Below the pieces are notes generated by a model. It worked only from the letters and a program-made list of their open reading frames with translations, made no database searches and was not told the origin of the DNA. Positions 1 to 12,805 of a stretch of DNA of 64,000 nucleotides are shown one piece after another. The stretch comes from Onchocerca volvulus (lineage: Eukaryota; Nematoda; Chromadorea; Rhabditida; Onchocercidae): NCBI GenBank assembly GCA_000499405.2, contig HG738138.1, positions 14,509,208-14,573,207 of the forward strand, read 5' to 3'. The translations under genes and the position numbers were made by a program. Numbering within the stretch: the stretch's first letter is position 1; each line of letters starts with the position of its first letter.

Positions 1-580
1 AAGAAACGAATTATTCACGAAAAATAAATTTAGAAAGTTCAAGAAAGGCTTGATTTCTTTTAGCACTGCTTTGAATGACTTGACCGACTTGGTAAGCGAA
101 GTTAGCAGAAATATTCAATGAAATATTAGTGAATGATATATTTCAATAATGTGCGAATTAATCCGTCTTTTTTTATATCCATAAACAAAATCTTTTTAAA
201 ACAATTCCTTCGCAATGAATCACTTTGATTCTTTTCCCCACCGACGAAGAATTCAGGATGATGAATGGATTTCGTCATTCCAATGAAACTAAGCGTCAAG
301 GAAAAAGACAAACTCGTAAGACTTCGGGTGAATCTTGTTACTATAATCCAAATGAGAAATTGCCGAAGCCAGTTGATTGGAGAAAGGCTTCATCACACCC
401 ATCAGGCATCAAGTATAACTCACATGTAACTTCTTACGCCTAGCATTATGCTAAATTATTCCCGATAGCAGATATGATCTAATACTCGGAGCTCTACATT
501 GATCGGAAACCTGAAAATAATATGCATAAAGTACATTATGAACTGATCTCCACTGTCACCAATTGATTTCGAATATAAAA
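1..580 (+). pseudogene. cathepsin L-like cysteine protease, decayed fragment
   Basis: The window opens inside the propeptide of a papain-family (C1A) protease. Bases 2-91 read RNELFTKNKFRKFKKG... and end in the inhibitory-domain motif NDLTDL, followed by a good GTAAGC donor at 92. The next coding block (about 229-398) reads TDEEFRMMNGFRH ... LPKPVDWRK, the end of the propeptide and start of the mature enzyme. Three defects are visible. The bases before the second block are TTTTCCCC instead of a TTTTCAG acceptor. After DWRK the frame shifts by one, and the homologous reading continues as GFITPIRHQ in another frame. A stop follows where the QGQCGSC active-site segment should be, and only faint similarity remains to about 575. 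The catalytic Cys, His and Asn are therefore absent here. The 5' part lies outside the window. Sequencing error could explain one defect but hardly all three. Confidence 0.62.
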
Positions 581-3500
581 AATGCAGTACATACAAAGCA
601 TGCTAAAGTTTTCCAAACAAATTATGATCAGAGTACACTGATTGGGATTTTAATTGAGATGCAAGCAGTTTGATTCCTGCATTATGATTGTTTGCATTGA
701 ACATTGAATTCAAATTTTAATTTTCATTTTAAAAGACCCTAAATGAGTAATTTCTTAACAGTTAATCGCATTGATAAAATCAAACATATAATCACAAATA
801 TTTTGCAGGAAAAATTTTATCCTTCATTGAAAAAAGCACTAGTGATAGCTTTCAAACTGATAACATCTTAAAATGATATCAGGTCGAAAATACTTGGAAA
901 GATCAAATACCTACTAAGCAAATTACAGCATAAAGAGTAATCTGGAATAATTTAGGAAATAGCTATAAGGATTGACTGGTATATAATATCTTCTAAAAAA
1001 AAAAAAAAAGCCAAACTGAAAAGCAACAAGAAAAGAAGTGTCATCTTTATAAAGAAAGTTACACAATATTTAAGTTCAAAAATTCCAAACTCCATTATCA
1101 TGAAACAATTAAAATTGGAGAAATTAAGAAATTAAAACAATTGTAACAAGTTCAACCACCAATTTAATCGAAGCAATCAGATAAAAATGAAAAAATATCA
1201 AGTAAAATATATAACAAAAAGTAAAAGATCCAGAAAATTGGGTCGGTCGCTAAGCTAAATAAAAGCCACTAAAAAAGTACGACGCTATAAACAATGCAGC
1301 ATTCAGCGCACTTTTTTTTTGGCTTGTAATAATGGTTAAGAGATTTTCAGAGAAAAATATTATTAAAACAGGTTTGTTTTTATAAACCAGGTTTTATAGC
1401 CGTTTCTTTTATATATTTGATAGATGGGATGCCAGATCGCAGACAGAAGTTCAGGAAGTCCATCAATAAATCGATATTTACAGATGAAGATTTTATGTAA
1501 GTTGAACGTGACAGAATAAAAGTAAACAATTTCAACTTTAAGTGCTAGGAATTATTTTTTCCATTATTATGGTCATGTTCCAGTTTTTCTTTTCGTATTG
1601 TATCTACCTGAAGTTAAAAAGTATACGGACATATCGAACACTCATCTGAATTACCAGCTAAAAGCGCAAATAAAATGTTATAGTTATTATAAGGAAAAAA
1701 CCTCAGAAAAGTATATTACTTAGGGGATCAAAAAAGTAGTCGTTTGAGAGTAACGTAACGTTTATCAGCTCCGATAATTCCAAATCCCGCAATAATAACT
1801 AAAATAATGCAATCCATCGACGACATATCAAATATAAACGATTTTTCCTTATCATTCATGTTGCTTTATCTTATTCATTCAGTCAATCTGTTGAAAATTC
1901 AAGATGAAATATTGCCAATATTTGATGGTAAATATTTCAACCTGAGTTTTTATACCTTACAGTAATAACAAACGGATATCTAACAGTTACCACAAAGAGA
2001 AAAAAGACAGTTATAAGTTTTATGATTATCTTATAGCAGGTATGGATTTTATTTTTGATTTTTTTTTCACTATAATACACTTTCTTCCGAACGAAATCCA
2101 AATTTTTCTATGAAAAATTGTGCCTTCTTAATGAAATCGGTGATATATTTTGCTTCCTCTATCATTCCAAACTTCTTATTTACCCTTTCTAATTTGACAA
2201 CAGAAGCATCTTGAGTGATAAAGCTTGATATAAGTACGAATGTCATTAAGATTTACTCTTGAGATGAAGGCAACGAGATTTACTTCAATACTCGCTTAGT
2301 TTAACAGAAAGTTTCCATAAAAAATAGAACACAAATTTTCAAATTAACAAAATTGTCAGTATTTGGTGATACTTTCTTCAACAACTTTTAATTTGATAAT
2401 TCACCGTTTATGGAGAACCAAAGATTTCAGAGATAAAAACTTGATTTCAGGATTTCGAAGATGAAAATTTGGAGAAAATAGTTTTAATTTCTTACAATTA
2501 GTACGAAAAGATTTTGCTATTGTTAAAAAATGATTAATTGTTATTGTTGGAAAATAAAATAAATGATTGATTGAAAGTTTTTTTTTGTTACATTCTTTGT
2601 GTTAGTCAAACCATTTTTGTCCTATTCGACTTTCGAAATGAACGAAATAATCAAATCATAGAACAAAGAGTATGAATCGTTTGAAACAGGCTATGCTTGA
2701 AAAGATTCCACTGATGGTGTATAAAAAGATTAATTTTAAAAATTAATACTTCAGTCATTTCTTTTTTCGCTTTTTAAGAAAATGTTTGTAAATACTTTGT
2801 CTGTCAATGAAGTTTTAGTTTGCTAATTCATAATCTTTCGTGAAACTGATTTAAAAGTTATTTCCCCTGAATAATGTAGAATACGAGAATAAGTTTACTG
2901 CATTAAAATAAATTATGAGATTGAGTTCGAGGAATTATCAACAAGCAAAGTTCCTTCTCGTCGGCCACATTACCTGCTCGACGACATTTCATTTGTCATT
3001 ATATGAAACTGGATGTGAGACAGGAGCGATGTTTTAGAACTCATTAATAAGCATTGAATATTGCCGGTTGATTAGTCAATTCTTTTTCGACCGCAGGTTT
3101 CCTGAATGTCAGTTAAATGGGCTAGGGTAGTTTGAACTATGTCACAAATATCAATTAATCCGAGAAATAATACCCTCAAATCTTGATTGAAATGATTTAT
3201 AAGAGTAATTGTCATTTGATCGATTAACTGAAAACTTTAATTAAGGCACAACCAGTTTGAAATTATGCGCTTCATCCATAATTCATAAATATAAAACTGT
3301 TAATTTTGAAGACTAAAGATTATTTTCTTCCGTTAGTTTTCCTTCTTCTTTTGAATGCTTCAAAAAATGGTTTAAAACTTCCAAACCAAACTTCATTCAA
3401 TATTACTAAACACCATTCGATTTGAAGGAATAATTATAAGTAAATTAATTTGCATTCATTAATATTATTTATTTGCACTGATTGATAAATATTTCATATT

Positions 3501-5853
3501 TTCTCAAATATCAAGGCTTAATTTTGGTACTGAATTTTCTGTCGATGAATATTTGATCAGGATATTGTGCTAATTTTATTTGTTGCTGCAATATGCAAAA
3601 GTTTATTTTTTCACAAGGCAAATCAGGAATAGAAATATAATATCAAGCATGATAATTCATTATTTTTTTCACCGCCTTCTATATTGGAATGAAATTCATA
3701 AATTGTTGCAAGAAATTTAAGATTGAATTCGCACTTTTTTGTCTTCATTTTCACCAGTTATTTCTTAAAACCATATTTTTTATACAGAATCTGATTTACA
3801 AGTTGAGAAGAAACGAGAAAAGATGAAGAATAAAAGCTGTCCTGAAGAAGTTTTTTTTTTAAATACACAAATATTCTCTAGAATAAAACAAAAATAAAAA
3901 AAAATAGAATGTAAAGGATCATAATGTAAATCCTTTGAAATCTGATGATCCAGTTCAAGAATGATAGGAAATTTGAAAAAATTCAATGCCGTTATCCAAA
4001 CATTGAACATGAAACGTTCACAAAATGAACTTTTTCGGATTGAATCGGAATCAATATCATAGTCGAAATTAGTGTAAATTAAAGAAGTAGAATTATATTC
4101 CAGAAAAAGAAAATAGAGCAATTCAAAATTTTGATATAAATGACTTCAAATGTGGTAAAGTTGATGATATATACTGTTCTTTGTGTCTTTTGCAGACCTT
4201 ACCGAGAAGAAATCCCAGGAAGTATATTAATAGGTATGCTTCTCACTTTTTTTTTCTTTATAATTCCAAATTGCTTCTAATGGAATTCAAATTTTCTTTT
4301 AGTTTACCAGAAAAGAGACTGTGCTTCAGCAACAAAATTGATGCTTTCTGTGTCATCCCAATCCTCTTATTTAGCTTTTTTGATTCGACAGTGGGAGTAA
4401 TTTAAGCAATAATTCGCATCATTGAGGAAAAAAAAACTTTATGATAAAAGCGACGGGAGTAACTTCAACTCACTTGATTCAAAAGAAAGAAATTCATGAA
4501 AGAGTAGAAAATTTCAATTTATTCAAAATGAGTTTGTTACGAATTCATAAATTAAAGTGAGAGCAATTCAAATCTCGAACATTCCTGTTTATTTCGCAAT
4601 GTTATTCCGATGAGCATTGGCATCAATTTCAGATAGGAAGGTTATCAGAGATAATAAAGCTAACAATTTGTGGAGTGATAGCCGATTAATAGCGAAAACG
4701 CAAGCAGAACAATGTATGTTCATATCATAGAGAACTGATATATTGGCATTTAGTGACTGCGCATTTCAAGAATTTTCAGTTTGACAATTCTTTATTTTAA
4801 AAAAACGTTTTTTAGTTTTATTCATCAACTTCGTTAATCAGAAAAGGAATGAATTTGCACAATTATTTTTGTTTGAGTGTAATTACCACTATAATTGCAG
4901 CAACAAAAATTCTTTTTTTGAATTGTGGCACAAAGCGGAAATGTCGCACAATGTGAGACAGAAAAGTGCCTGCTTTGGAGGAAAATCCAATGCTATTCAT
5001 TAAAAAATACTCTTAACTTGATGAAGTTAAATTAGGAATCTGTAAATGTAATAAAAGATTTATAAATGTAATAAAGAATGATGATCACATTATGACAAAT
5101 TGAAAAAATCAGAGAGCTAATAATAAAGGAAACAAAAAAGTGGGAAAGAGAATAATTAATTAATCAAATTAATTAAATTGGCAAAGAGAAATTATAGCCA
5201 TAAATTTAGTCGAAATTAAAATCTTTTCAACATATATTTTAATGCAAAAGCTATTTCTCATCTTGTAACCATTTATGTGCTAGAATTCGTACTTGCTTTC
5301 TTTTCCGTTACTCAAAATTTTTAAATTACAAATAGATTTTCTGAAGGATGAGCTAAATATGAACAAATTTTGCAACAATTCTAGTATAAAGCATAATAAG
5401 ATTAACATTCATACAGTAAACTAGAATTTTTCTGTGAATAAATGGACAATCAGAAACAATGAATGAATTTTTTTTTCTGGATCTTTTTTTGGACCTTTTT
5501 TTTTTGATGATTTATTTACATTATAAAAGCCATTTTATGCTCATTCATTCAATATTTCTAATCACATTTTCTCGCTGTTCGTCAATTTCGAGCCAGAATT
5601 TTCAAAAAGTTTAAAAATTGAATAGAGATGAGTGATTTGAAAAACATTCAACAATGATTTCTTTGCCAAATATGTTTTTTTTCTAACATTTTTCAAAAAA
5701 TAACAACGAAAAAAAAAAAGCGACAGACGGTCTTGCATTCCATATTGATTATGTTTTTGCCAGAATTCCGTTCCGAATAAAGTGTTTATTTTTGATTTTC
5801 AAATTTCCTAAATCTTTTTTTTTTTTTCCAAACATTTTATGTAATTTTTGGAG
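581..5853. other. AT-rich stretch without a recognised gene
   Basis: About 5.3 kb with no family I can recognise. It must hold the 5' exons of the TRPV gene if that gene is intact, but I could not assign ankyrin-repeat or S1-S5 exons. One short stretch (about 4196-4231, after TTTTGCAG and before GTATGC) can be read as PYREEIPGSILIG and might be a small exon. There are several A/T homopolymers. A short minus-strand frame at 2070-2246 is listed separately. Confidence 0.5.
2070..2246 (-). CDS. uncharacterised small ORF (58 codons)
   Basis: A complete minus-strand frame from ATG at 2246 to TAG at 2070. It encodes 58 aa with a hydrophobic start (MTFVLISSFI) and an amphipathic, Lys/Glu-rich body including FGMIEEAKYITDFIKKAQFF. 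The body looks more protein-like than most chance frames nearby. I recognise no family, and there is no clear splice context that ties it to another exon. It could be a last exon of an unrecognised gene or a chance frame. Confidence 0.2.
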   Translation of the reverse strand: MTFVLISSFITQDASVVKLERVNKKFGMIEEAKYITDFIKKAQFFIEKFGFRSEESVL

Positions 5854-8389
5854 CTTGCGAGCGAGCAAGTAAAGAGAAACACGGTGTTCATTCCACACGT
5901 TGGGAAAACATCCTGGACACTCCATTTGAAGCAATCATGCGACTATTCATCATGACGATCGGTGAATTTACCATTTTCTATCGATCGTTGAATACGTGCG
6001 AGGAAAGAATGATGCAAATGATTGGTAAGGTATGCGATTTCGTGCGTCGACGTTCTGCGACTCCGGTTGAATTCGGCCTTAAACATTCAGTCTTTTTGCT
6101 TTGGAAAAGCAAAGGAGAGGAATTAAAAATATTTTAATTCATAATAAAAGAAACTAGACAAGTAAAATCAATGAATGTGTAAAATGTGTATTCAATTAAT
6201 TAATTAACTTTTGATATATTAATTAATCCACTGAACAATATTCCACATAATTTTAAATGAATGATGAAGTCAAAATTTCGATGTTAATTTTTATAAATCA
6301 TTATTCTTTAAAGACGAATATTTTTTATAATTTAATTGTATAATAATTATCGACATAATTTAAATTAAAATAATATTTTTCTGAATTTACAGTTTTTGTT
6401 CACTATATTTGAATTATTTATTAGTATTATGCAACTTAATCTATTAATTGCTATGATGACACGGACTTATGAAACCATTTCAAGAACATCAACCGAGTGG
6501 AAAAGACAAGTTGGTATTTATCAGAAAATATTTGCTTAATGCATTTTTCAAAATAGTCAGCAGTTAATTGTAAAAAAAGCAAAATTATTGTAGATAAAAA
6601 TGAATTGTTAAACAAAGCAATGTAACGATTAAAAGTTAGAATAAATGAAATTTATGCAATTATTTGCTAATTATTTGCAAATTTAAGCATTTCATTTCAT
6701 TGAATCTAATGTAAAATCTTTCCTGCATAACATTATAATTTTTATAATAACAACAATTTTTTTTCAAATTTCTTCCTTCTTTAATTAATTTCTAATCTTT
6801 GATTATTATATTGAACATGAAAAATTGAAAAATTTTACGAATGAAGAAGAATTACGAATAAATTTCCAATATGATGTGTTACTGATTTCAGTGATTTTGA
6901 TTTTAATATTAATTTTAATCGACAATTTTTTCGTTTTATTATAGTGGGCTCAAGTAATTCCATTCTTAAAACTATCATTGAAACTAAAAGAACGTCTTAT
7001 TGCAATGATGAAATATTCTCGTCCAATTGGTACGGATAAAACAAAGCGTTCGTTTGTTGTGGTCAGAAAGACTACGGTAAGTTAAAACCATTTCAGTTAT
7101 CATAACAAATTTATGAATACACATGTCGCCGATCTTCTTAATCTTGACAATAATAAGGGTTCTTGTTTTATCATATTGTTATCGAATATTTCGCGGTATC
7201 TCAGACTTGGGTAATTAAACTTTTATTACAGAAATCTAGATAACACAATAACATACGAACAATTACAAATCAATTTTATCAATAAAACAATGTAAATAAC
7301 GACTTAGTAATATAAGAAATGAGGATAAAGACATTATTAAGAAGAAATTTGAATAATCCAGACGAAGGAACCAACCGCATCCTTCGTTAGCTTCCTTTAA
7401 AAATGATGCACAAAAGAGCATCGCCGTAACATGAAAAAGCTTTTCTTTGTCAGCGCATGAGATAGCGCTTTTATGGCATGATTCACAACAGTATGAAACA
7501 AAGGTTAATGCATTTAACATAGCCATAATCGGAGTCATTTAGTTTGAAACAAAGAAATAAATTTTTTTTTTCTTTTTTACAACCGTCAGCGGTTACATAT
7601 TATTTCTTTTAAAACAAAGAAATCACATTTGTCTGATCTTCCTCGTTCATTTCAGCGACAACACAAGTAGCAGTAAACAAATTTTGAATAAATTCAGTAA
7701 CTAATTAATTTCCTGTCTTATCGAAATTGCTTCATTTTAATTACCTTTTAGTGCTATGAGATCCCTCGGATTCCATCTCGAAAACTCTATCTTCTATCTT
7801 GACGCTGTTTTGTTCAATTCCATCTTGACCTTATCTCCCATTGAAATCGATGAGATAGTTTTCATCTTGACGCAATCCTAGATTTCATTTTGAGTATTCC
7901 CATCGATTCTATCTTCCAGATTTCATTTCAATACTATTTTCTGGAATCAGTGCTTTTACTTTCTGTTCTAACAAGAAAAACATCGATTTTATAGTTTGTC
8001 TATCAATATTTTTAGAGTGATTCAATGTCACAAACTGAAAAGCAATTACTCGAACAGCAAGAACGTGATTTACGGGAAGAGTAAACGGGCTTTGTTAAAA
8101 AGACGTTTAAAAGTCAGCTAATATTTTTTTAAACAGAAACGGATACTTTTTTTATCATCAAAAGTTTCAATTTGAAAGCAGATATTTAAAAATTTTTAAA
8201 AATGCAGGAATTAATACTTAGAAAACTTGAATCTATGCGTCCCTTTTTGCCATGATTTCAAATTTTATGCCTGAATTTGACAAATTTTATCCAAATTTAT
8301 AGGATTTCGGACATACACCAGATGGTCGAAGACCAGTGACATCATATGGTCAACATCATCAAGAATATCAATGGCGAAATAAATTTTGA
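5854..8389 (+). CDS. TRPV-type cation channel (OSM-9/OCR family), 3' exons
   Basis: Predicted plasma-membrane cation channel of the TRPV subfamily, the sensory channels that include nematode OSM-9 and OCR proteins. Exons seen: 5854-6029, 6393-6509, 6945-7076 and 8016-8084. They encode the pore region (HGVHSTRWENILDTPFEAIM, then TIGEFTIFYRSL), the S6 helix (IFELFISIMQLNLLIAMM), the TRP-box-like segment (TYETISRTSTEWKRQWAQVI) and a charged cytoplasmic tail. Phases join cleanly (K|F, Q|W, T|S). The Q|W junction uses the weak donor GTTGGT. The last exon reaches a TAA at 8082-8084. A further exon-like block (8303-8389, GHTPDGRRPVTSYGQHHQEY..., TGA at 8387) follows a TTTATAG acceptor, but its frame does not match the GTAAAC donor inside 8081-8086. 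The C-terminus is therefore uncertain. The start at 5854 follows the weak acceptor TTTTTGGAG. Exons for the ankyrin repeats and S1-S5 were not found upstream, so this is a partial gene or a truncated copy. Confidence 0.8.
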
Positions 8390-11300
8390 AATAAGAAATA
8401 TTATACACGAAGAATTTACCACGATTCATTAAATTTGTGTAAATTTGTTTATAACTAAAATATATTTTAGAGAAAGTAAGAATTTATGGTTTTTGATTTT
8501 CAATTTTGAAAATTTCCTCTGACTTAAAAAAATTAAATTTTGAATAAGTTTTAAAAATCTTATCCATTAAAAACACGATGCTATAAATATATCGATTAAG
8601 AGGAATTTGCTTGTCAAATTTTTTTTGCCAAATTAAGTACAAAATAAATGAACATTGAGAATTTTAAAATTATAGAAGATCGAAAAAAAAAATGATATAT
8701 CGAAAACAATAAATATCGAAAATAAACAAATGGGCAAATGTCCATTTGTAGAAATAAAATGAACAAAATTATTTTTAAATATTCCCAATTGCAAGTAAGA
8801 TGATCATCAATCAGAAAATGTTCTAAATTTTTAATGAAGAATATCTCCTGAAAACAGTACGCAAATTCATCATTATCCTCTTTCAACACATTGCATGTAA
8901 GCATTTATCATCTTTAAATAACACGGCAGACTATTCTGTTCCTCATTAATTATCGACCTATTACTTTTGTTTATTGTGCAAACAATATTTTAGCCATCGT
9001 TCATACTATTTTCAAAAAACTGCGATTTTTTTTTGGTGAAAGAAAGGAAATAATCCCGAAATGATTGTCATCAATGTCGAGAAAAAAGCCAATTATCGCA
9101 AAAAGTAGGATAATGACCTACTTATCAAATCAAATCAAATGTTTTCCATTTATTGCAAATATTGCATAAATTAAATTGGAAGATGATAGTATGAAAAAAA
9201 CCAAATAGATCAAAATCGAACAGATCAACAATAGATGAAAAAAAAAAAAAAAAAACAGGTCACAAAAAACAGTGTTGATGACAAAATTAGAGAAATAATT
9301 TTACCCAAAAGTTATAAGAAAATTTATAGCCAACTTTGGTTAAATAAATATATGAAATGTCCCTAATAATTCTTGGTGATAATCCAAAATATTTAAAGCA
9401 ATCAGCTTAAATTAATTTCAAGCATAACATATTAACTTTCAAAAATATTTCTGCAATCAAATGGAAAGTTTGGAAAAAAAAAAGTTAAAATTTGAGATAA
9501 CTGTTGAATCCATTGATACACTGTCGAAATATTACATATAACGTAAGATAAAAATTGCCGGTAAGAAAAAAATAAAAGAATTAAAAATTTCAGTCAACAT
9601 CTGGAAAGCAATAAATTTTCTTACCAAAAAACAAAAATTTTAATTAAGCTAAGCTTTGAGCATAATTAGTTAAAAGGAAATTTTAAAAAATGAATTTTAT
9701 TAATCCTTCATACGGTTTACAACATTTCTAGAAGCAAGTTATAGCTTCAATTTAAATTCGAAGCTCATTTTACAAAAATTTCTGCTATGAAGATTAATTA
9801 TACTAATTGAGCTTTTTCAGTTTCAGTCAAGTCTTTGACCATGATAATTTGGATAAATTGATCATTAGCATGAGCTTCGATCATATTTATCAAATTGAAA
9901 GGCCGCTAGTCCATCATAAATTAATAACGATTGCTTTTATATGCAATGTATAGTTTGCTTGTTAAATCATTCCAGCATAAGACTTTTGCTTGTTTATTGA
10001 ATTTTAATTATTTTTAGGAATTGTCCAATCATTTATACTATCGTTCCTTGAAAAAAAAATTAGGTCCACATAAATAGCTGAAGAGGAGCCATATAAATGA
10101 AAACTGCAAAATTAGAATTATCTATTTACCTGATCAGAAATCATTGTATTGTCTTATTTTGGAAAATTACCATCACTGTTGTTACATAATAATAGTTTTA
10201 GTAATAATAATACAATAGCCATTGACTATATTTGCACGGAAATAATAGTTGTCTCATATTATTTAAAGTTATAGTCATTGGGCAAAAAAGCAAAAGTTGT
10301 ACATTCCGATTTATTATTTATTGTTCATTTGCTAATTTTCGCAATGATTTTCTTGCAGCATTTTATAATAATTGATTTCTGTCGAAATGTCCGAAAACGC
10401 CCATTTTGCCCCATCCACTTCTGTATTATATTTATCATTCAACATTATGTTTATCATTAAATGCTATCATATCAATCCTATTTTCTTATTATCTAAGATC
10501 GATATCGTTGCACGGTTGTTGCGGCAGAAGTGATTTGCTGGCAATTAGTCATATCGACAAATAGAAAAAAAGATTTTTCTCCATATTCTAATGAAAAATT
10601 CGAAAAGTTAACAGATTAATTCAGATTAATAAGTAGGTTTATGATCTTCTCTAAATCTCCATAATATTCATTTTGATTACTTTTAGAAAATTTATCAATT
10701 CATTGATATTTACCAATTCATTTATCAATTCATCAAATTTATCAATTGACTGAGTTTAGAAAGAAATTACTCATGAATGATAAAAATGTATTATTAATTT
10801 ATTTAATGCTTGGACAGATTATCAGTGGAACCGCAACAGATGATGAAAGTATTCTGTACTATTAATTTTATCACACTTTAAATCGGTTGCAATAAACTTT
10901 AAAATGCTGTTTTTTCTTATTTATTTATTTTTTTAAATGTATATTTTGATATGCAGATTTCATAAAATATATAATATTTCATTATTTGTTTCATTTTCAA
11001 CTAATAGCGATTCCGATATATTCTGAAATAAATTACAGTTTCTATCGATGGATTCTTGCATTATTTTTTTGTGGATGAAAATATTCATGAACGGATTATA
11101 TATATATATATTTTTTGTGATATTAACAGAAGAAAAGGCGAAAGTAAATCAATGTTTTGTTTCATAATTTATTTCTAGCATTTCTAGAATCAACTGAAAG
11201 GACTCTGAAATTCAAATTTTGATATTAAAGTGAATATTTCACTCCAAATTCTGCATTAAAAATTTCAGTATGGTGAGGTTTTTTCTTCTTTAGCTCTTGG

Positions 11301-12805
11301 GAAAGATGTGACAAAAGTTCACTTTTTTTAAATCTGTAAACAAAGTTGCTTCCCTAAGTCTACTTACGTTAATGAATTGAAATGAATTCTTCCTCGATTT
11401 GAAAGAAATATGGATTATTTTGTTTCTGCTCCAATTATAACAAGAAAGTTGAACTTTTGTCATATTAAAACAAAAACAAAAAAAAAAAAAAAAAAAAAAA
11501 TTAAATGAATGTGACATTTCTGCAAAGTATTTACTGACGAGAAATTGTAAATAAATATTAAGTAGATCTATTTTCACTATCAAAATCAAACTCTGGAAAA
11601 TATTTATTAGTAAATGTAAATAAATAAATGAAATAATTATTTACAGTCATACTGAATGAAATTTAATTCAAAAACCTTAATTTCCAATTTCCGAAGTACG
11701 AAAAAAAAGAAAAAATGACGGAAGAAACAGTAAGTAACGGAGTAATTTTAATGTTAAGAGTTTTATATTTGCAAAGAAACTAAGGCTGAGGTAATTTACA
11801 ATTCCGGGCGATCGTATTTTAATTAAAACATATCTTAATTCCGCTTAATTGATCGACCAAATGGAAAATTTCCCCAACGTTCCACTGACCGTTTTCACTA
11901 AATTTTATACACATAACTTCTGCGAATTGTACTTATGACATTTCCTTAAATCGATTTAACCAACATCAGAAGAACTTAAGCTGCGAAAATTTCAAATAAT
12001 TAGCGATTAATTATCCTTGTATTACTCAATTTCAGTTGGAAATATCGCTTTCTCTTCACATCCAATAGCACATGAAAAAATTATTCATTTGACACAACAA
12101 AGATGACGACAGATCGCCCGGTATATAGTGCAAACCAATTTATGTCCTTTTTTAACTTCGTCATATAATTAATAATTAACTGATCTCATTCAGTTCTTGT
12201 TTCGCTGACTGCGTAAGTATAAATATATATAAGAAGTTTAATTCTATAGTTGATCACAAACTAATAAATTTATTTTTGAATATCAAATTACACAGAAATG
12301 ATGAATTTTGATGCTGTGACATCATGGTAGAGACGATAGTCTTTATATGTTAATACGAATATTCACAAGCTCATTTCCATTTAGTAAATGGCGAAGAGGA
12401 CACAGAAAGCTAAATTTCAAATCTAGTTCAAATTTTGCTCTTATATCGCTAATATATTATTCAGAAAATATCATTTATATTTATCCATAATGCCACAGTT
12501 TCATTACGGAATTATTATACAGTACTTTTATTTATATTCAAAATTGTTATACTGAAATACAAATTACATTTCAAAGAAAGAGTGAAAAAAACTACAATTA
12601 TTCAAAACTCCAATACCGGAGTTATTAGCTGCCAATTTTTGAAAACAAAGAATAATATTGCAGCATAATGACTTAAAGTTCATGTTAAACATTATTAAAT
12701 GAAGCACTGACCGAATAAAAATGAAGCTTTAAAAAAAGACAATCACTCCCATATTTTCCATAGTTAGAATAAAAAATGCGAATAAATCAAATATATATAT
12801 ATATT
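8390..12805. other. intergenic, no gene recognised
   Basis: About 4.4 kb of AT-rich DNA between the TRPV 3' end and the 3' end of the sirtuin gene. Short open frames here have low-complexity compositions and no splice-flanked homologous blocks. It contains A tracts (for example 9239-9255 and 11472-11500), a short TA run near 11098-11110, and the small repeat at 10690-10750. Confidence 0.6.
10690..10750. repeat. short degenerate tandem repeat (TTATCAATTCA-like)
   Basis: Four to five imperfect copies of an 11-16 bp AT-rich unit (TTTATCAATTCAT..., ATTTACCAATTCAT..., TTATCAATTCAT..., TTATCAATTGAC) lie head to tail in intergenic DNA. Confidence 0.6.

Noticed and set aside
4181..4405. Plus-strand ORF with hydrophobic C-terminus, possible TRPV exons
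   Set aside because: No convincing TRPV motif. The short PYREEIPGSILIG reading is suggestive but cannot be confirmed by eye.
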